Assembly: GCA_001839685.1 (NCBI GenBank)
Contig: MLAK01001123.1
Location: 1-32,419, forward strand
Origin: Tritrichomonas foetus
Taxonomy: Eukaryota; Parabasalia; Tritrichomonadida; Tritrichomonadidae
DNA: 32,419 nt
Direction: 5' to 3'
The notes under the pieces are model-generated. The model ran no database searches and was not told where the DNA came from. It saw only the letters and a list, made by a program, of their open reading frames with translations. The position numbers and the translations under genes are program-made. This document shows, piece by piece, positions 1-10,131 of the stretch; within the stretch, counting starts at the first letter, position 1; each line of letters starts with the position of its first letter.

Positions 1-115
1 AAAAAATAATTATTCAATTCTATCAAAAAGTTTATAAAAAGTGGATTTTCGACTGGAAAGATATACATCCATTAATTTCGTTCCAATCAGAAATTTCATC
101 ATACAAATAATTTTT

Positions 116-3100
116 TTAAAGATCTTCATTATCTTGATCTTGTTGTTCTTCATCTTGATCATCATCTTCGCCATTTTCATCGTGTTCTTCCTGATGTTCA
201 TCATTTGAATGGTTATTATGTTGCATTTCTGCATCATCAAGATCTTCACCTTTAATAAAATGTTGCTTCTTCTTCTTTCTGCTTGAAGGAAGCTTTACGT
301 CTGTGCCTCTCAATCTACAGAATGAGTCTAAAAGTTCTTCTGATAAAAGTTTCTTTTCAACCATAGTTTTCACAGTCGTCCTAAATTTGTCAATATAGAA
401 GTGTAGCTTTGGTGCTTGAGTTGCATCAAATCTATCTTGTCTAGAGATTCCTTTATGTGATTTACCATCATTGACTTGATTAGCAATAGTAAAGTTAATA
501 ATTTTTTCATCGAACTCGGACGTAATTTTCTTAACCAGTCCCTCAAGTGCATCATTTGTGGTGTTTTGAAGTAATAACGTTTGTTTGAGTAATTTGTTAA
601 GTTCATTATAAAAATCGTTAACAAACTTAATAATTGATTCATAATAATTTGGAGGGAATTTTTTGAAATCGATTTGAAGTAATTTTTCTAATATTTCTGC
701 AATTTGCATTAAAAATACAGAAAATTTTGATGAATACTTAGCTGATTCATCAGGATTAGCTGCATTTATTTGTGGAATCCAAACTTTTATTGCCCATTTG
801 ATATCATCCAAATAAACACTGCAAGTTACAATCATTTCGAGAAGAGCAGAAGAAGAAGCAGAGGCTTCATCGATTTCATCAGCTTTTTCAACAATTATAT
901 CTGTAATTTCAAAGAGCCAGTCAAAGTTATCTTTAGGACAATAAAACCTTGCCAATCTTAAAATCCGGCCAGCAAATGGTGAATTTGATTGAATTAATCT
1001 CGTCAATATTTTCTTGACAGTTTGATAATTTCGAAAATCATAAAATGATAGTAAAGAAATCATTTCAGCAATTGCACAGAAATTATCTGCAGTTTTTGCA
1101 TTTTTTGCACTTACACTTTGTTTGATTTTTTGAAGAATTAATTTATGTGCATTGACTATTTTTTCATTTGGTGCAATGATAGCGGTTTCTTTAAGAAACT
1201 TTTCAACATATTTATCTTTATATGTTTCAAAAATAAAAGTAAATAGTTGACGGAGTGACGTAGTCAAAATATCAGGAAGTGAAGCATTGGTTTTGAAACC
1301 AGCAGGGGGATCTGTCCAGTGAACATTCTCATAAGAATCATATAAAATTTGTCCAAGAGTCATCGCTCGTTTTAATCTTTCGCTTCGCATTTCAAGACGA
1401 AGATCAGGCAATTCATTGATCATTTCTTTCGCATGTTCTAATGCATAGAGTTGAATTCCATAATTATCAAAGTAATCGCCATTTTTTTGCTCTAAAAGTT
1501 TAAGTAATTCTTTAAGCATGTTTAATTCCATAAAATAAGGGAATTTTAATTCAGATTTCAATTCATCTTTTCTCTGTCGATTAATTTCTGCTTTTTTATG
1601 AGTTATTCGTTCATATAGTCTAAAAAGTGCCAGTGCTGTATCTTTGTCAATAGTAAAAGTATGATTAAAAAGAACAGATATAATTGCTATAACTGATTCT
1701 CGATCATCTGGATGATTAAATAGTTCCATTTGATCAAGTAAATATTCGAAATCAACTCGAGATAAGTCATCACAAAGTGTTGTCAATAATTTATTTAACT
1801 CATCCCAATCATCATGCTGTAAAATTGCATTCGGTATATTATAGAGGCATCTTGATAAACAATACAGAAAATGTGGTACAGATGGTGAAATAATTAATGG
1901 AAATGCACCTTCATGTAAAATAGAATCGAGTTTCTCTCGAAAGGCACTACAGACAACAATATTTAATTCTGGGCATTGTTTTAATAAAAATGGAATAAAG
2001 AAGTAAATATCTGCTTGGACAGCATCGCTTTGTGTGAAACCGCGACGCATTGATGCAAAAATGTCATGTTGAGTATCTTCATTTGTTGCTGCACCAACTC
2101 GCTCATCAAAATCGTCTTTACCATCAATTGCTACAACTTGTGTAAAAGTTTGTTCTTGTCTCGGTAAAATTAAATAAAATAAAGCAGCAACTCCATTTAA
2201 TTTGGCTTTTTCTGTACGATTGAAAAAGGCTTTTCGTGCAGCCAAAATTGCGCGGTCTAAATAAACTTCGTTTCCACATATCTTTGGTACAGCATATCTC
2301 ATTAATTGTTCAACAACTGGAAGTTCCAAATATTGCATATAATCAATCACTTCCAATAAATTTTCAGGAGAGTCTAGACATTGTACTAAATAAACAGAAT
2401 TTTGAGAATTAGAAATAAGTCGCTGAACAATCTGACTGAAAATTTCAGATGATGATGATACGAAAGAGTCTAAACAATCTCGGAGAATTCGAATTCCAAT
2501 TTCGATTTGTCGCACTGAATCCGGAATGAAATTTGACGAAGATTCAGTATAATTAACTGGTCCGCGACGAAAACCTGGTCCTGATTTGGAATTATCTATT
2601 AAATTAAAAGCAAATTCAATGAAGTTATGAGCATTAGTCTCGAGATTTCGTTTAGATAGACTAATTGCATAACTCATTATATTTTCTAAGTCTTTAGTAG
2701 AAAACGCATTTAAATCCTTTGAGTAGAGGTGTTCAAGGAAACGACTTCTAACTCGCATGGAGTCATCTTTTATTCGTTCAAGAAAGAATTTTTGAGTTGC
2801 TTCTTTGATTTTTGGATTTAATCTCGATGCATCGAATGCTAATGATACTAAAAATGGTGTAAAATGAGTTGGTAATTCCGTATTACTTGTTAAAATTTTA
2901 ACAAGACTATCTAAAACAGTTTTTGACATGTTTGCCACAGTAAACAATACTTTAATGAGCTGGCATTGAGTTCGAACATTTTCGATTTTTTCACCTCTGA
3001 AATCTTCTCTTTCAACTTGGAGGGCTGCTTTCATTAACCTCAAAAGACTGTCATGTGTTAGTTTTGGGTATTTTCTTAACGCAGGGAAAAGCTTCTCTGC

Positions 3101-3778
3101 GATTGATGGTAAGTGTAAAAAGTTTGTTGAAAGTAAAATATTATCAACAAATGCTGTGATTTGTTCTTCAGTTAGAGGCAAATCTGTAAAAGTTTCAATC
3201 ACATAAGGAATCATAAAACTAGGAAAATTACTCTGAAAAATCTCATCTAACCATTTTTTACATTGCTCATGACAAGATAGTTCTTCATCATTAATTTTTA
3301 TTTTTCCCTGTTCTTTATATAAGGTGTGAAAAACTGGTGGAATGATCGACAAAAGAGCTTCTACAGCATATGGATTCTTTTCATTATGCGAAAGTTTGCA
3401 GCAACATTTTATAATATTATTTAATATTTTGAACGACGTTTTCATCCCTGAAACCTGCGGAACGATTTTGCATAATTTTAAAGAAAAAGTTCTTCCTCTA
3501 TCAATTGAAGCGAAGTTCCATCTAATTATTTGCGAGACAGCAACGGAAATCGTACCGCGTATTAATTTGGTTTGTTCGTCATTTATTGATTCAAAAATTG
3601 CTTCCAATACTTTGTCTGGCGATAAATCTTTCATAATTGAAAGCGACAAATAATCACGGATAACGGCTTTGTTTAAATTCTTTCCAAATTCAATCATTGA
3701 ATTATCATCGGTGATGTTACTGCGATATTGCTCATATATGTCGAGAAGCTGGAGAATATCTTTTTCAGTAACACTCAT
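116..3778 (-). CDS. FANCI: Fanconi anaemia group I (FANCI) homologue
   Basis: A 1220-residue, almost entirely alpha-helical protein. The segment around residues 470-600 follows the human FANCI pattern closely: a motif of the type DYxxxLPxxxxQxLxxxxP, then a helix ending ARKAFF, then SMRRGFTQ corresponding to the human SLRRCLSQ. The Lys in ARKAFF (residue 516; codon 2231-2233) aligns with human Lys523, the monoubiquitination site. TQ dipeptides at about residues 546, 569 and 582 lie where vertebrate FANCI has its S/TQ phosphorylation cluster. The C-terminus has a basic run (SSRKKKKQ, a likely nuclear signal) followed by a strongly acidic tail. FANCI pairs with FANCD2 to clamp DNA in interstrand crosslink repair; FANCD2 is not in this window. 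Length fits the family (human about 1300). I chose the ATG at 3778 over a GTG one codon upstream. The family assignment rests on recalled human sequence, not on a search. Confidence 0.85.
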   Translation of the reverse strand: MSVTEKDILQLLDIYEQYRSNITDDNSMIEFGKNLNKAVIRDYLSLSIMKDLSPDKVLEAIFESINDEQTKLIRGTISVAVSQIIRWNFASIDRGRTFSLKLCKIVPQVSGMKTSFKILNNIIKCCCKLSHNEKNPYAVEALLSIIPPVFHTLYKEQGKIKINDEELSCHEQCKKWLDEIFQSNFPSFMIPYVIETFTDLPLTEEQITAFVDNILLSTNFLHLPSIAEKLFPALRKYPKLTHDSLLRLMKAALQVEREDFRGEKIENVRTQCQLIKVLFTVANMSKTVLDSLVKILTSNTELPTHFTPFLVSLAFDASRLNPKIKEATQKFFLERIKDDSMRVRSRFLEHLYSKDLNAFSTKDLENIMSYAISLSKRNLETNAHNFIEFAFNLIDNSKSGPGFRRGPVNYTESSSNFIPDSVRQIEIGIRILRDCLDSFVSSSSEIFSQIVQRLISNSQNSVYLVQCLDSPENLLEVIDYMQYLELPVVEQLMRYAVPKICGNEVYLDRAILAARKAFFNRTEKAKLNGVAALFYLILPRQEQTFTQVVAIDGKDDFDERVGAATNEDTQHDIFASMRRGFTQSDAVQADIYFFIPFLLKQCPELNIVVCSAFREKLDSILHEGAFPLIISPSVPHFLYCLSRCLYNIPNAILQHDDWDELNKLLTTLCDDLSRVDFEYLLDQMELFNHPDDRESVIAIISVLFNHTFTIDKDTALALFRLYERITHKKAEINRQRKDELKSELKFPYFMELNMLKELLKLLEQKNGDYFDNYGIQLYALEHAKEMINELPDLRLEMRSERLKRAMTLGQILYDSYENVHWTDPPAGFKTNASLPDILTTSLRQLFTFIFETYKDKYVEKFLKETAIIAPNEKIVNAHKLILQKIKQSVSAKNAKTADNFCAIAEMISLLSFYDFRNYQTVKKILTRLIQSNSPFAGRILRLARFYCPKDNFDWLFEITDIIVEKADEIDEASASSSALLEMIVTCSVYLDDIKWAIKVWIPQINAANPDESAKYSSKFSVFLMQIAEILEKLLQIDFKKFPPNYYESIIKFVNDFYNELNKLLKQTLLLQNTTNDALEGLVKKITSEFDEKIINFTIANQVNDGKSHKGISRQDRFDATQAPKLHFYIDKFRTTVKTMVEKKLLSEELLDSFCRLRGTDVKLPSSRKKKKQHFIKGEDLDDAEMQHNNHSNDEHQEEHDENGEDDDQDEEQQDQDNEDL

Positions 3779-4312
3779 CACTTTTGAGATAAGTCACGAC
3801 GATTGAATAAGGAGGTGAACTTCCTTTTTTATTATGCCACATTACATTTTCTTTCAAAATGGAATAACTTTTTGAATTAAATTAGAATGATGCAACATTT
3901 GTTTAAATCAAATGAAGTTGAACTCTTCTTTTAATAAAAAAATATCCGCAATCTCTTTTTGTAATCCTAGTAAATTCTCTTTTTGCAAGAAATTCGCAAA
4001 ACCTATGTCGTTTTTCTTAAATATAAGGAAATACAGTGGAGAAATTTGGTAAAAAGTAAATTCTTCAGAAAATCATTGAGATATTTATTTCGTTTTTCGA
4101 GCTTTTCTTTTATCACGATATTCTAATACTCTCCACTTAATCACTCTTTTCTAAAAAATGATCGTCAACCTATTTGCCCATCACTTTTTTTGTATTTTGT
4201 GATTCTGAAAACTTCATTTTTTTCGAACTTCCAACTTTTTCAATGCATTTTGATATCTTATCACAAAATTATTTGATCGAGATATTTTTCAAATATTATT
4301 CAAATACAATTA
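3779..4312. other. Divergent intergenic region, FANCI / RhoGEF-Kelch
   Basis: This 534-bp AT-rich gap separates two divergently transcribed genes and should hold both promoters. A perfect TCACTTTTT 9-mer lies at 4181-4189; the same word recurs in other gaps of the window. No TATA-like or convincing TCAYT initiator is placed just before either start. I see no additional gene. Confidence 0.5.
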
Positions 4313-6940
4313 ATGGCAACTAACCTCACCACATTTGTAATCATCCTCTCTGATAATGAGCCTCCTCTCTATAAAGAATTTTCCCTAATTGAAGGAAAAA
4401 TCGCGAAAGCAGTAAAAATTTCACTCGGTGTGAAAAAAGGATATACTTTAGCTATTCGAACACCAACATTTATCCAATATATTGATTCATCATTAGCATT
4501 AACCGATGTTTGTCCAGATCTTTTGCGAACAGATAAATATGATTATTCTTATGCAATTAAGATAATTAATAAAACTATGAAAGATTCGATTCAGTTAATA
4601 TTTGAGACAGAAACTGAAAATAAAATTGATTTACCACGCTTTATTGTTAAATTCTCATATGACGAATTATTGGAAAATCAATCTAGCATGTATATATTCA
4701 ATAAAGTTGTTACTGAATTTGAACTTCCTATTGAAAATCCTCAGATTTTGATCAATTTTGAAAGAATGAACATTAATTGCAATTCAATTGATTTAATCAA
4801 TTTTATGAAAAATTCTTGTAATCGAATAATTTTTCGATGCAGGCTAACTCTGAATGCTATTAATATGATTAACAAAAGAATGAATCCAATTAAAGAATTA
4901 ATTGAAAGTGAGAAGACTTATATTGAAAGATTAATTTTTTTGACCAATTTTTTTCCTTCTAGGCTTTTTGAATTTAATTTAATGACTCCTGACCTTGAGA
5001 AATTTTTCAAATGCTCGAGAAACATTCTTCATTTTCATACCATGTTTTATAATTCGTTATATAAACATGATTCAAAAAGTAACTCCATTATCTCCCAATC
5101 TTTTTTTGAAATGGGAAATGGCTTTTTAATAAATCAAGAATATGTTCGACTTTTTCATAGTATTCAACCTTATCTTTCTAAAATTAAAGAAAATGAACAA
5201 CTTCATCAAATTGAACAACGTGTTTTTAGTGATCAAAAACTAACTTTTGAATCTTACGTTTCTGCGCCATTCCAAAGACCTTTAAAATATCCAAATATAT
5301 TAAAAGAAATTATTAATGGAACACCAAAAAGCCATATTGATTTTAAACCTCTGTGTTGTACTTTAAAAATGATGATATTAATGTGTTCACAACTTGATTC
5401 TTATTGCGATGATATTGAAAACAAAATTATGATGATTAATATTGCGAATCGAATTTCTTTAATTCCCGAGTTAATTGCACAAGGTCGAATTTTGTTGCAA
5501 ACTTATAAAATTCAAATTCAAGGAAAATATAAAAAACGGAAAGGTCGTTTATATATATTTAATGATCGACTATTACTTACATCAATCAATAATTTTCTTG
5601 CTAAATTCAAAGAAAAGCCTTTATTTTTTAATAAAATAAAGAAACAAAGTTTTTTAATCTCTTGTGACATGACAATGACATCAGTTGTATTTTCTTTTGA
5701 TCAACAAACAAATAAACTCATATATTTTAAAAGCAAAGAAGCAAAAGAAAGTTTCATAACAGAACTATCTAAAGCTCGGAAAAATTTATTTAAACCTCAC
5801 AGAATTCACGTTGAAGAAATTATTCCAAGTTGTTACAATAATATTCCACCACCTGGTATGTTTGATCTTTCTGCAGCATCACTTGGGCAAATGATTTATT
5901 TTAGTGGTGGCTTAATTCATTCAGAAAATGATAAAAATTCTCCATTAATTACTTTTGATGCGAAAAATAACTCTTGTTACTTCTATAAAAGCATTGTAAC
6001 GCCTGATGTCAATATGAAAATGACAATTGCGATGGTTCCAAGAGACGAAAAGAAGATGATTCCGTCGATTTATTTAATTGGTGGACGTGAAAAAAACAAT
6101 GTGATGCACTTCGATCAAATGAAATGGGAAAAATGTCCTGGTGATCAGTTTTCTCGAACATATCATTCAATGATTACTTTTGGTGATTATCTTGTTGTGT
6201 TTGGTGGAATTAATGAAAACAAGGAAGCTTCTGATGATATTGTTTCATATAATTATATAAAACACTCTTGGAATACTGCATTCATTAAATTTAAAAAGCC
6301 TTCACCGCGTTATAATCATTCTGCTGTTGTTTATAAAAATGTAATGATTATCTATGGTGGAATGTATAATAATCAGAAACTTCATGATACCTGGGTTTTC
6401 AGTTTTACACAAGGAGAATGGGCGAAAATTGATCTTGGGAAAAATAATTCTCTTTTCCCTCGAAGTGGTCATACTGCAGTTATGGTGAATCAATTTATGG
6501 TTGTTTTCGGCGGAGAAGGATATGATAATATGCCATTTGCAGTAAATATTGATACATGGGAAGTAATTGATCTGAAAATTGAAGGAAATTACTTCTTAGG
6601 AATGAATAGATTTGCTGCTGCTTTGTATCAAGATATGAATGAGAAAAAAATAATTTGCTTTGGTGGATTTAATCATGATAACTCTGTACTAATTAATTCC
6701 TTTACTAGTCTGACTTTACCCGAAGAAATCATTTATCCAATTGAAGCTCCATCTAAAGAAGAAATAATAATTGAAAAGGGGAAGAATCAATGCAAGCTTG
6801 TTCGAACCTCATCGAAAAAAATCAATCTGAAAAATGAATCTTTATATACACTTGTTGAACCACTAAGTGAAAACAATTTCAAGCGCCCTTCAATCAAATG
6901 TTCTAGCCTTCCTGTGATTATTAATCAAAAAACTGAATAA
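4313..6940 (+). CDS. RhoGEF (DH-PH) protein with C-terminal Kelch repeats
   Basis: An 875-residue multidomain protein. Residues 1-180 form an N-terminal region of unassigned, possibly ubiquitin-like fold. A Dbl-homology domain spans about 190-380: the opening helix carries ELIESEKTYIERL, typical of conserved region 1, and QRPLKYP near residue 321 matches conserved region 3. A PH domain follows at about 390-490 (GRLYIFNDRLLLTS). From about 515 to 805 there are Kelch-type repeats with repeated GG pairs preceded by hydrophobic strands (VVFGG, MIIYGG, VVFGG, ICFGG). The C-terminal 70 residues are Lys/Glu-rich. DH-PH modules catalyse GDP release from Rho/Rac GTPases; the Kelch propeller probably binds a partner. 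The expected role is control of the actin cytoskeleton. Domain calls are firm; the target GTPase cannot be read from sequence. Confidence 0.88.
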   Translation: MATNLTTFVIILSDNEPPLYKEFSLIEGKIAKAVKISLGVKKGYTLAIRTPTFIQYIDSSLALTDVCPDLLRTDKYDYSYAIKIINKTMKDSIQLIFETETENKIDLPRFIVKFSYDELLENQSSMYIFNKVVTEFELPIENPQILINFERMNINCNSIDLINFMKNSCNRIIFRCRLTLNAINMINKRMNPIKELIESEKTYIERLIFLTNFFPSRLFEFNLMTPDLEKFFKCSRNILHFHTMFYNSLYKHDSKSNSIISQSFFEMGNGFLINQEYVRLFHSIQPYLSKIKENEQLHQIEQRVFSDQKLTFESYVSAPFQRPLKYPNILKEIINGTPKSHIDFKPLCCTLKMMILMCSQLDSYCDDIENKIMMINIANRISLIPELIAQGRILLQTYKIQIQGKYKKRKGRLYIFNDRLLLTSINNFLAKFKEKPLFFNKIKKQSFLISCDMTMTSVVFSFDQQTNKLIYFKSKEAKESFITELSKARKNLFKPHRIHVEEIIPSCYNNIPPPGMFDLSAASLGQMIYFSGGLIHSENDKNSPLITFDAKNNSCYFYKSIVTPDVNMKMTIAMVPRDEKKMIPSIYLIGGREKNNVMHFDQMKWEKCPGDQFSRTYHSMITFGDYLVVFGGINENKEASDDIVSYNYIKHSWNTAFIKFKKPSPRYNHSAVVYKNVMIIYGGMYNNQKLHDTWVFSFTQGEWAKIDLGKNNSLFPRSGHTAVMVNQFMVVFGGEGYDNMPFAVNIDTWEVIDLKIEGNYFLGMNRFAAALYQDMNEKKIICFGGFNHDNSVLINSFTSLTLPEEIIYPIEAPSKEEIIIEKGKNQCKLVRTSSKKINLKNESLYTLVEPLSENNFKRPSIKCSSLPVIINQKTE

Positions 6941-7059
6941 AAAATGATCTCCAACATCACATTTAGGGAATTTTATTATTTATATAATATAAAATTAATA
7001 TGGAAAAAAATGAATGATATGGTGGATTAATAAAATTTAAAATAAAAAACTGTATTAAT
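6941..7059. other. Short convergent intergenic region
   Basis: The RhoGEF-Kelch and saposin genes converge here with only about 120 bp between stop codons. It is AT-rich with several AATAAA-like words on both strands and must hold both 3' ends. Nothing else is visible. Confidence 0.5.
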
Positions 7060-7992
7060 TCAGCATAAGCCTACCCATGAGCAACATGTTTCTGTTGGAA
7101 TTTGAGCCAATATTAAACTAACAATTGTGTCAATGTTTTGTTCTGTGATGTATTGGCAGATGTATTGAAGGTATGGAACGTTTGGACATTGCTCATTGAC
7201 AAGAGCCCAAAGAGATTCAACTGTAACCTCTTCAAGCTTGCTTTCTGCCCATGTGAAGAAAAATTTGCAGGCTTCGCATGTGAGTCCATTTTCAATTTCT
7301 TTCTTTGGAAGACGAACTGCACGAACTGGTTTCTTTGTTTCTGTTGAACAAAGACCAATCTTAGAGCAAACATCAAGCGATTCAAGACCTTCTTCAAGCC
7401 ATTGCATGATGATTGGAACATATTGTTCAACAAGAGAATCACAAAGTGAGCTATATGGTGATGGGAATGTTTCACAGAGTTGTTCNACAAGTTTAGCAAT
7501 TTCAGATTCGACTGTTTCNTCTTTCATGAGTGATTCAATATATTCAACAACCTTTGTGCACATTTCACATCCAAATCCATTGTTATAATTCTTTGGAAGT
7601 GAAATCTTCTTAACAAAACGAACTGGTTTCTTTGTTTCTGTTGAACAAAGACCAATCTTAGAGCAAACATCAAGCGATTCAAGACCTTCTTCAAGCCATT
7701 GCATGATGATTGGAACATATTGTTCAACAAGAGAATCACAAAGTGAGCTATATGGTGATGGGAATGTTTCACAGAGTTGTTCAACAAGTTTAGCAATTTC
7801 AGATTCGACTGTTTCATCTTTCATGAGTGATTCAATATATTCAACAACCTTTGTGCACATTTCACATCCAAATCCATTGTTATAATTCTTTGGAAGTGAA
7901 ATCTTTTTGATGCTTCCGGTTTTCCTTGGTGAAAAACGATTTGTTACTGATGGGCGCAAAGATGAGCCGAGGGCAAAAAGAAGAAGAAACAT
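7060..7992 (-). CDS. Secreted saposin-like protein with three SapB domains
   Basis: A 310-residue protein opening with a hydrophobic signal peptide (MFLLLFALGSSL). Three saposin B domains follow, each with the six-Cys pattern CxxC ... C ... C ... C ... C: domain 1 uses Cys 43, 46, 74, 85, 110 and 116, domain 2 repeats this at +99 residues, and domain 3 runs from about residue 239 to the end with a CC pair near its C-terminus. Domains 1 and 2 are identical apart from two codons containing N; domain 3 is clearly divergent. SapB proteins bind or perturb lipid membranes; in amoebae and trichomonads the family includes pore-forming effectors and lipid-handling lysosomal proteins. Which applies here is not shown. 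The ATG at 7992 lies 15 nt downstream of a TCATTT element. The near-perfect copy means copy number in the assembly may be wrong. Confidence 0.85.
   Translation of the reverse strand: MFLLLFALGSSLRPSVTNRFSPRKTGSIKKISLPKNYNNGFGCEMCTKVVEYIESLMKDETVESEIAKLVEQLCETFPSPYSSLCDSLVEQYVPIIMQWLEEGLESLDVCSKIGLCSTETKKPVRFVKKISLPKNYNNGFGCEMCTKVVEYIESLMKXETVESEIAKLXEQLCETFPSPYSSLCDSLVEQYVPIIMQWLEEGLESLDVCSKIGLCSTETKKPVRAVRLPKKEIENGLTCEACKFFFTWAESKLEEVTVESLWALVNEQCPNVPYLQYICQYITEQNIDTIVSLILAQIPTETCCSWVGLC
7321..7608 (-). repeat. Tandem duplicate unit, saposin domain 2
   Basis: This 288-bp block matches 7618-7905 base for base except for the two ambiguous positions 7486 and 7519. The period is 297 bp (99 codons), so the frame is kept. 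Confidence 0.95.
7618..7905 (-). repeat. Tandem duplicate unit, saposin domain 1
   Basis: Partner of the block at 7321-7608. It has A at both positions (7783 and 7816) where the other copy has N. Confidence 0.95.
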
Positions 7993-8002
7993 TCTTCAAA
8001 TA

Positions 8003-8009
8003 GAAATGA
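8003..8009 (-). promoter_or_regulatory. Initiator-like element upstream of the saposin gene
   Basis: On the minus strand this reads TCATTTC, fitting the trichomonad initiator consensus TCA(+1)Y(T/A). The A would be +1, giving a 5' leader of about 15 nt, within the short range usual for these organisms. Sequence match only. Confidence 0.4.
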
Positions 8010-9180
8010 TGTGAAAATAAGAAGATACATATAAATTCAATGAAACTTTGCTAGATCAAACACAGAAATACTGTGATTTTTTGAGATTTATTATGAAAAA
8101 GTTTTCGTCGCGTAGTGAAAAAACTCTCGTCAGAATTTTTCTTAAATGTATATACAACTATGTTCAGAAATATTTGAATATGCACAGATATTTAAATCTT
8201 TATTTGAAAAAATTATAATGTGTCTTTTCAATTTTGCAAATCCTTTGAATACTCTTTCATCAAATATGAACCGATTTGAACTTATTAAGTACATAATGAA
8301 TTTCTTCATTCACATTTTTCACTTTCCCCCTTATTCTTTATTTTCTAGTTCACTACAATATGTACTTCTTATTTTATGCTATGCTATATTTTCTTTTATC
8401 TATTTCTCTATATGATTATATTGATTATATCATGGGATAATTACATCAAGAACATTGTAATATTTTCAATGAATATGTGAATTTTTTTGAAAAGAATGAA
8501 TTAGATGTAAACCGAATCTACAGAATTGTGACAAAAATCAACAACATTGAAAAGCCTACAAAGAGCCAATTGAAATACTCGAAATGATCTTATTTGGTAT
8601 CATACTCACCTCTCACCCAAAATAAATTTAAATTGACTTCACAAAGGCCACCTTTATTCTATTCGGCAGAAAGATATGATTCTATTTTTCATTCAAATTC
8701 AATTCACCTAATTATAAGGTCAATTTAAAATCGGCCTACCCTTTTCTCATTTCCACATTGACAATTGACTTTATTGTAAACGCCTCATATTGGTATTTTA
8801 ACTGAATTGTGAATGAATGAATAATGTAGAGTTATGAATTGTAACATTTTTTAAAAAAGATTTGTCAACAGTTCCACAAAATCATTCTTTATAAAATGAA
8901 TCATTACATTTGTCAATTTGTAAAAGACTACAATAATGCATTATCATCAATGAATCAATTCTCTTGAATAGAAAATGAAAAATGAAAAATAAAGAAATGA
9001 ACCTCTGCAAAACGATCAAAAACAAAGATAGAAATTCATATTCTCCTTGAGAATTGACCCTAAGCTTAGTAGTAATCTAAATCACGTTTTATCTCAATGC
9101 AGAGGTATACAATATACAATCAAAGACTTAAAAAGGATGTTTAATCATTTTTAATTTGCATCTTTTGATAATAGCTGACC

Positions 9181-9240
9181 ATATTATTCAATTCCCTATG
9201 TTTAAGGAATTGAATAATATCCAAAAATTCAATTCCTTAA
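9181..9240. repeat. Three-arm inverted repeat able to form alternative hairpins
   Basis: The left arm 9181-9195 (atattattcaattcc) is the exact reverse complement of 9206-9220, with a 10-nt loop. The middle segment 9202-9214 (ttaaggaattgaa) is also the exact reverse complement of 9228-9240 (ttcaattccttaa). The middle arm can pair left or right but not both. Strand and function are unknown. Confidence 0.8.
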
Positions 9241-10110
9241 GGCGGGTAAAACTAAATCTCTCATTTAATGGTTCCAAGTTTGAAGTTTGGGTCGTATGAC
9301 AATAGGATATGATTAACTATGAGTAATTGAAGGATCAAATGATACGAAGCAGTTGAATCAAATTGTTCACATGTTTCATGTTCTCTACAAGAAAATCTAG
9401 CAGAAGAATATTTCCCATATGAATTATCGCAATGTTACCAATTTATTTGTTTTTGATATGTACAAAATACGAATTACCAAAATAGGAATATCTGGGCTGA
9501 TATTCATTATGTAGAGTTCTTTGGATATTGCTATCCAATATAGTTATTATTATCAATAAAAGTGAAATGAAAAGAATTATTAATTGGTGAAATTTTGTTT
9601 GTGAATATAAAGTAGACTGATGTCTCTTAACATAACAAATATAGCAAGCAGAATTTGTTGAGTTCTAACCAACTGCTTTTTATATTTTAGTCAGGATAAA
9701 TAATGTTTTTCCAATTCTTTACAAAATAATGCTGAATAATATAGTTGTAGAGTACATATTTAGTTTCTATTCAAAGGCATTCCAACTCTTTGTTGAATAG
9801 AATTGATTATAAATAAAGAAATCCACTATATGATGATCAGATCGATTCATGAAATTATATGAAGACTGAATAACAATGGCTTAAGAAATTATACAAAATC
9901 ATTAATTTTGATCCGATGTAACCCTAAAAATTTCGTATCATAAAAGTTCAATATCACAAGCGATAAAGCGTCCATATTGGTAAATTTATGAGAATTCCCA
10001 AAAAGGAAATATTAAATATGAAAAAAATATTGAATTACGACAATTTTAAAATGAAAACAACAACTTTTTGCAGTTCTTTTTGAATGATCGGTTAAACATT
10101 TAACATCACA

Positions 10111-10117
10111 TCATTTT
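10111..10117 (+). promoter_or_regulatory. Initiator-like element of the GH35 gene
   Basis: TCATTTT lies just upstream of the ATG at 10132 and fits the trichomonad initiator consensus TCA(+1)Y(T/A). The leader would be about 19 nt. Confidence 0.4.
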
Positions 10118-10131
10118 GTCAAATAATAATA

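Larger units (their letters stand above)
7993..10131. other. 2.1-kb gene-poor region
   Basis: There is no convincing gene in this AT-rich stretch. An 89-codon open frame at 8146-8415 is composed almost wholly of Phe, Ile, Leu, Tyr and Ser, as expected from AT-rich noncoding DNA, and I do not call it. The main structure is the three-arm inverted repeat at 9181-9240. The last 20 bases hold an initiator-like element for the GH35 gene. I saw no tRNA A or B boxes. Confidence 0.5.

Noticed and set aside
3342..3653. A 103-codon plus-strand frame opposite the FANCI N-terminal region.
   Set aside because: It is antisense to a well-supported gene and shows no domain; it is a shadow frame.
8146..8415. 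An 89-codon plus-strand frame in the large gap.
   Set aside because: Its composition (Phe, Ile, Leu, Tyr, Ser) is what AT-rich noncoding DNA gives, with no start context or motif.
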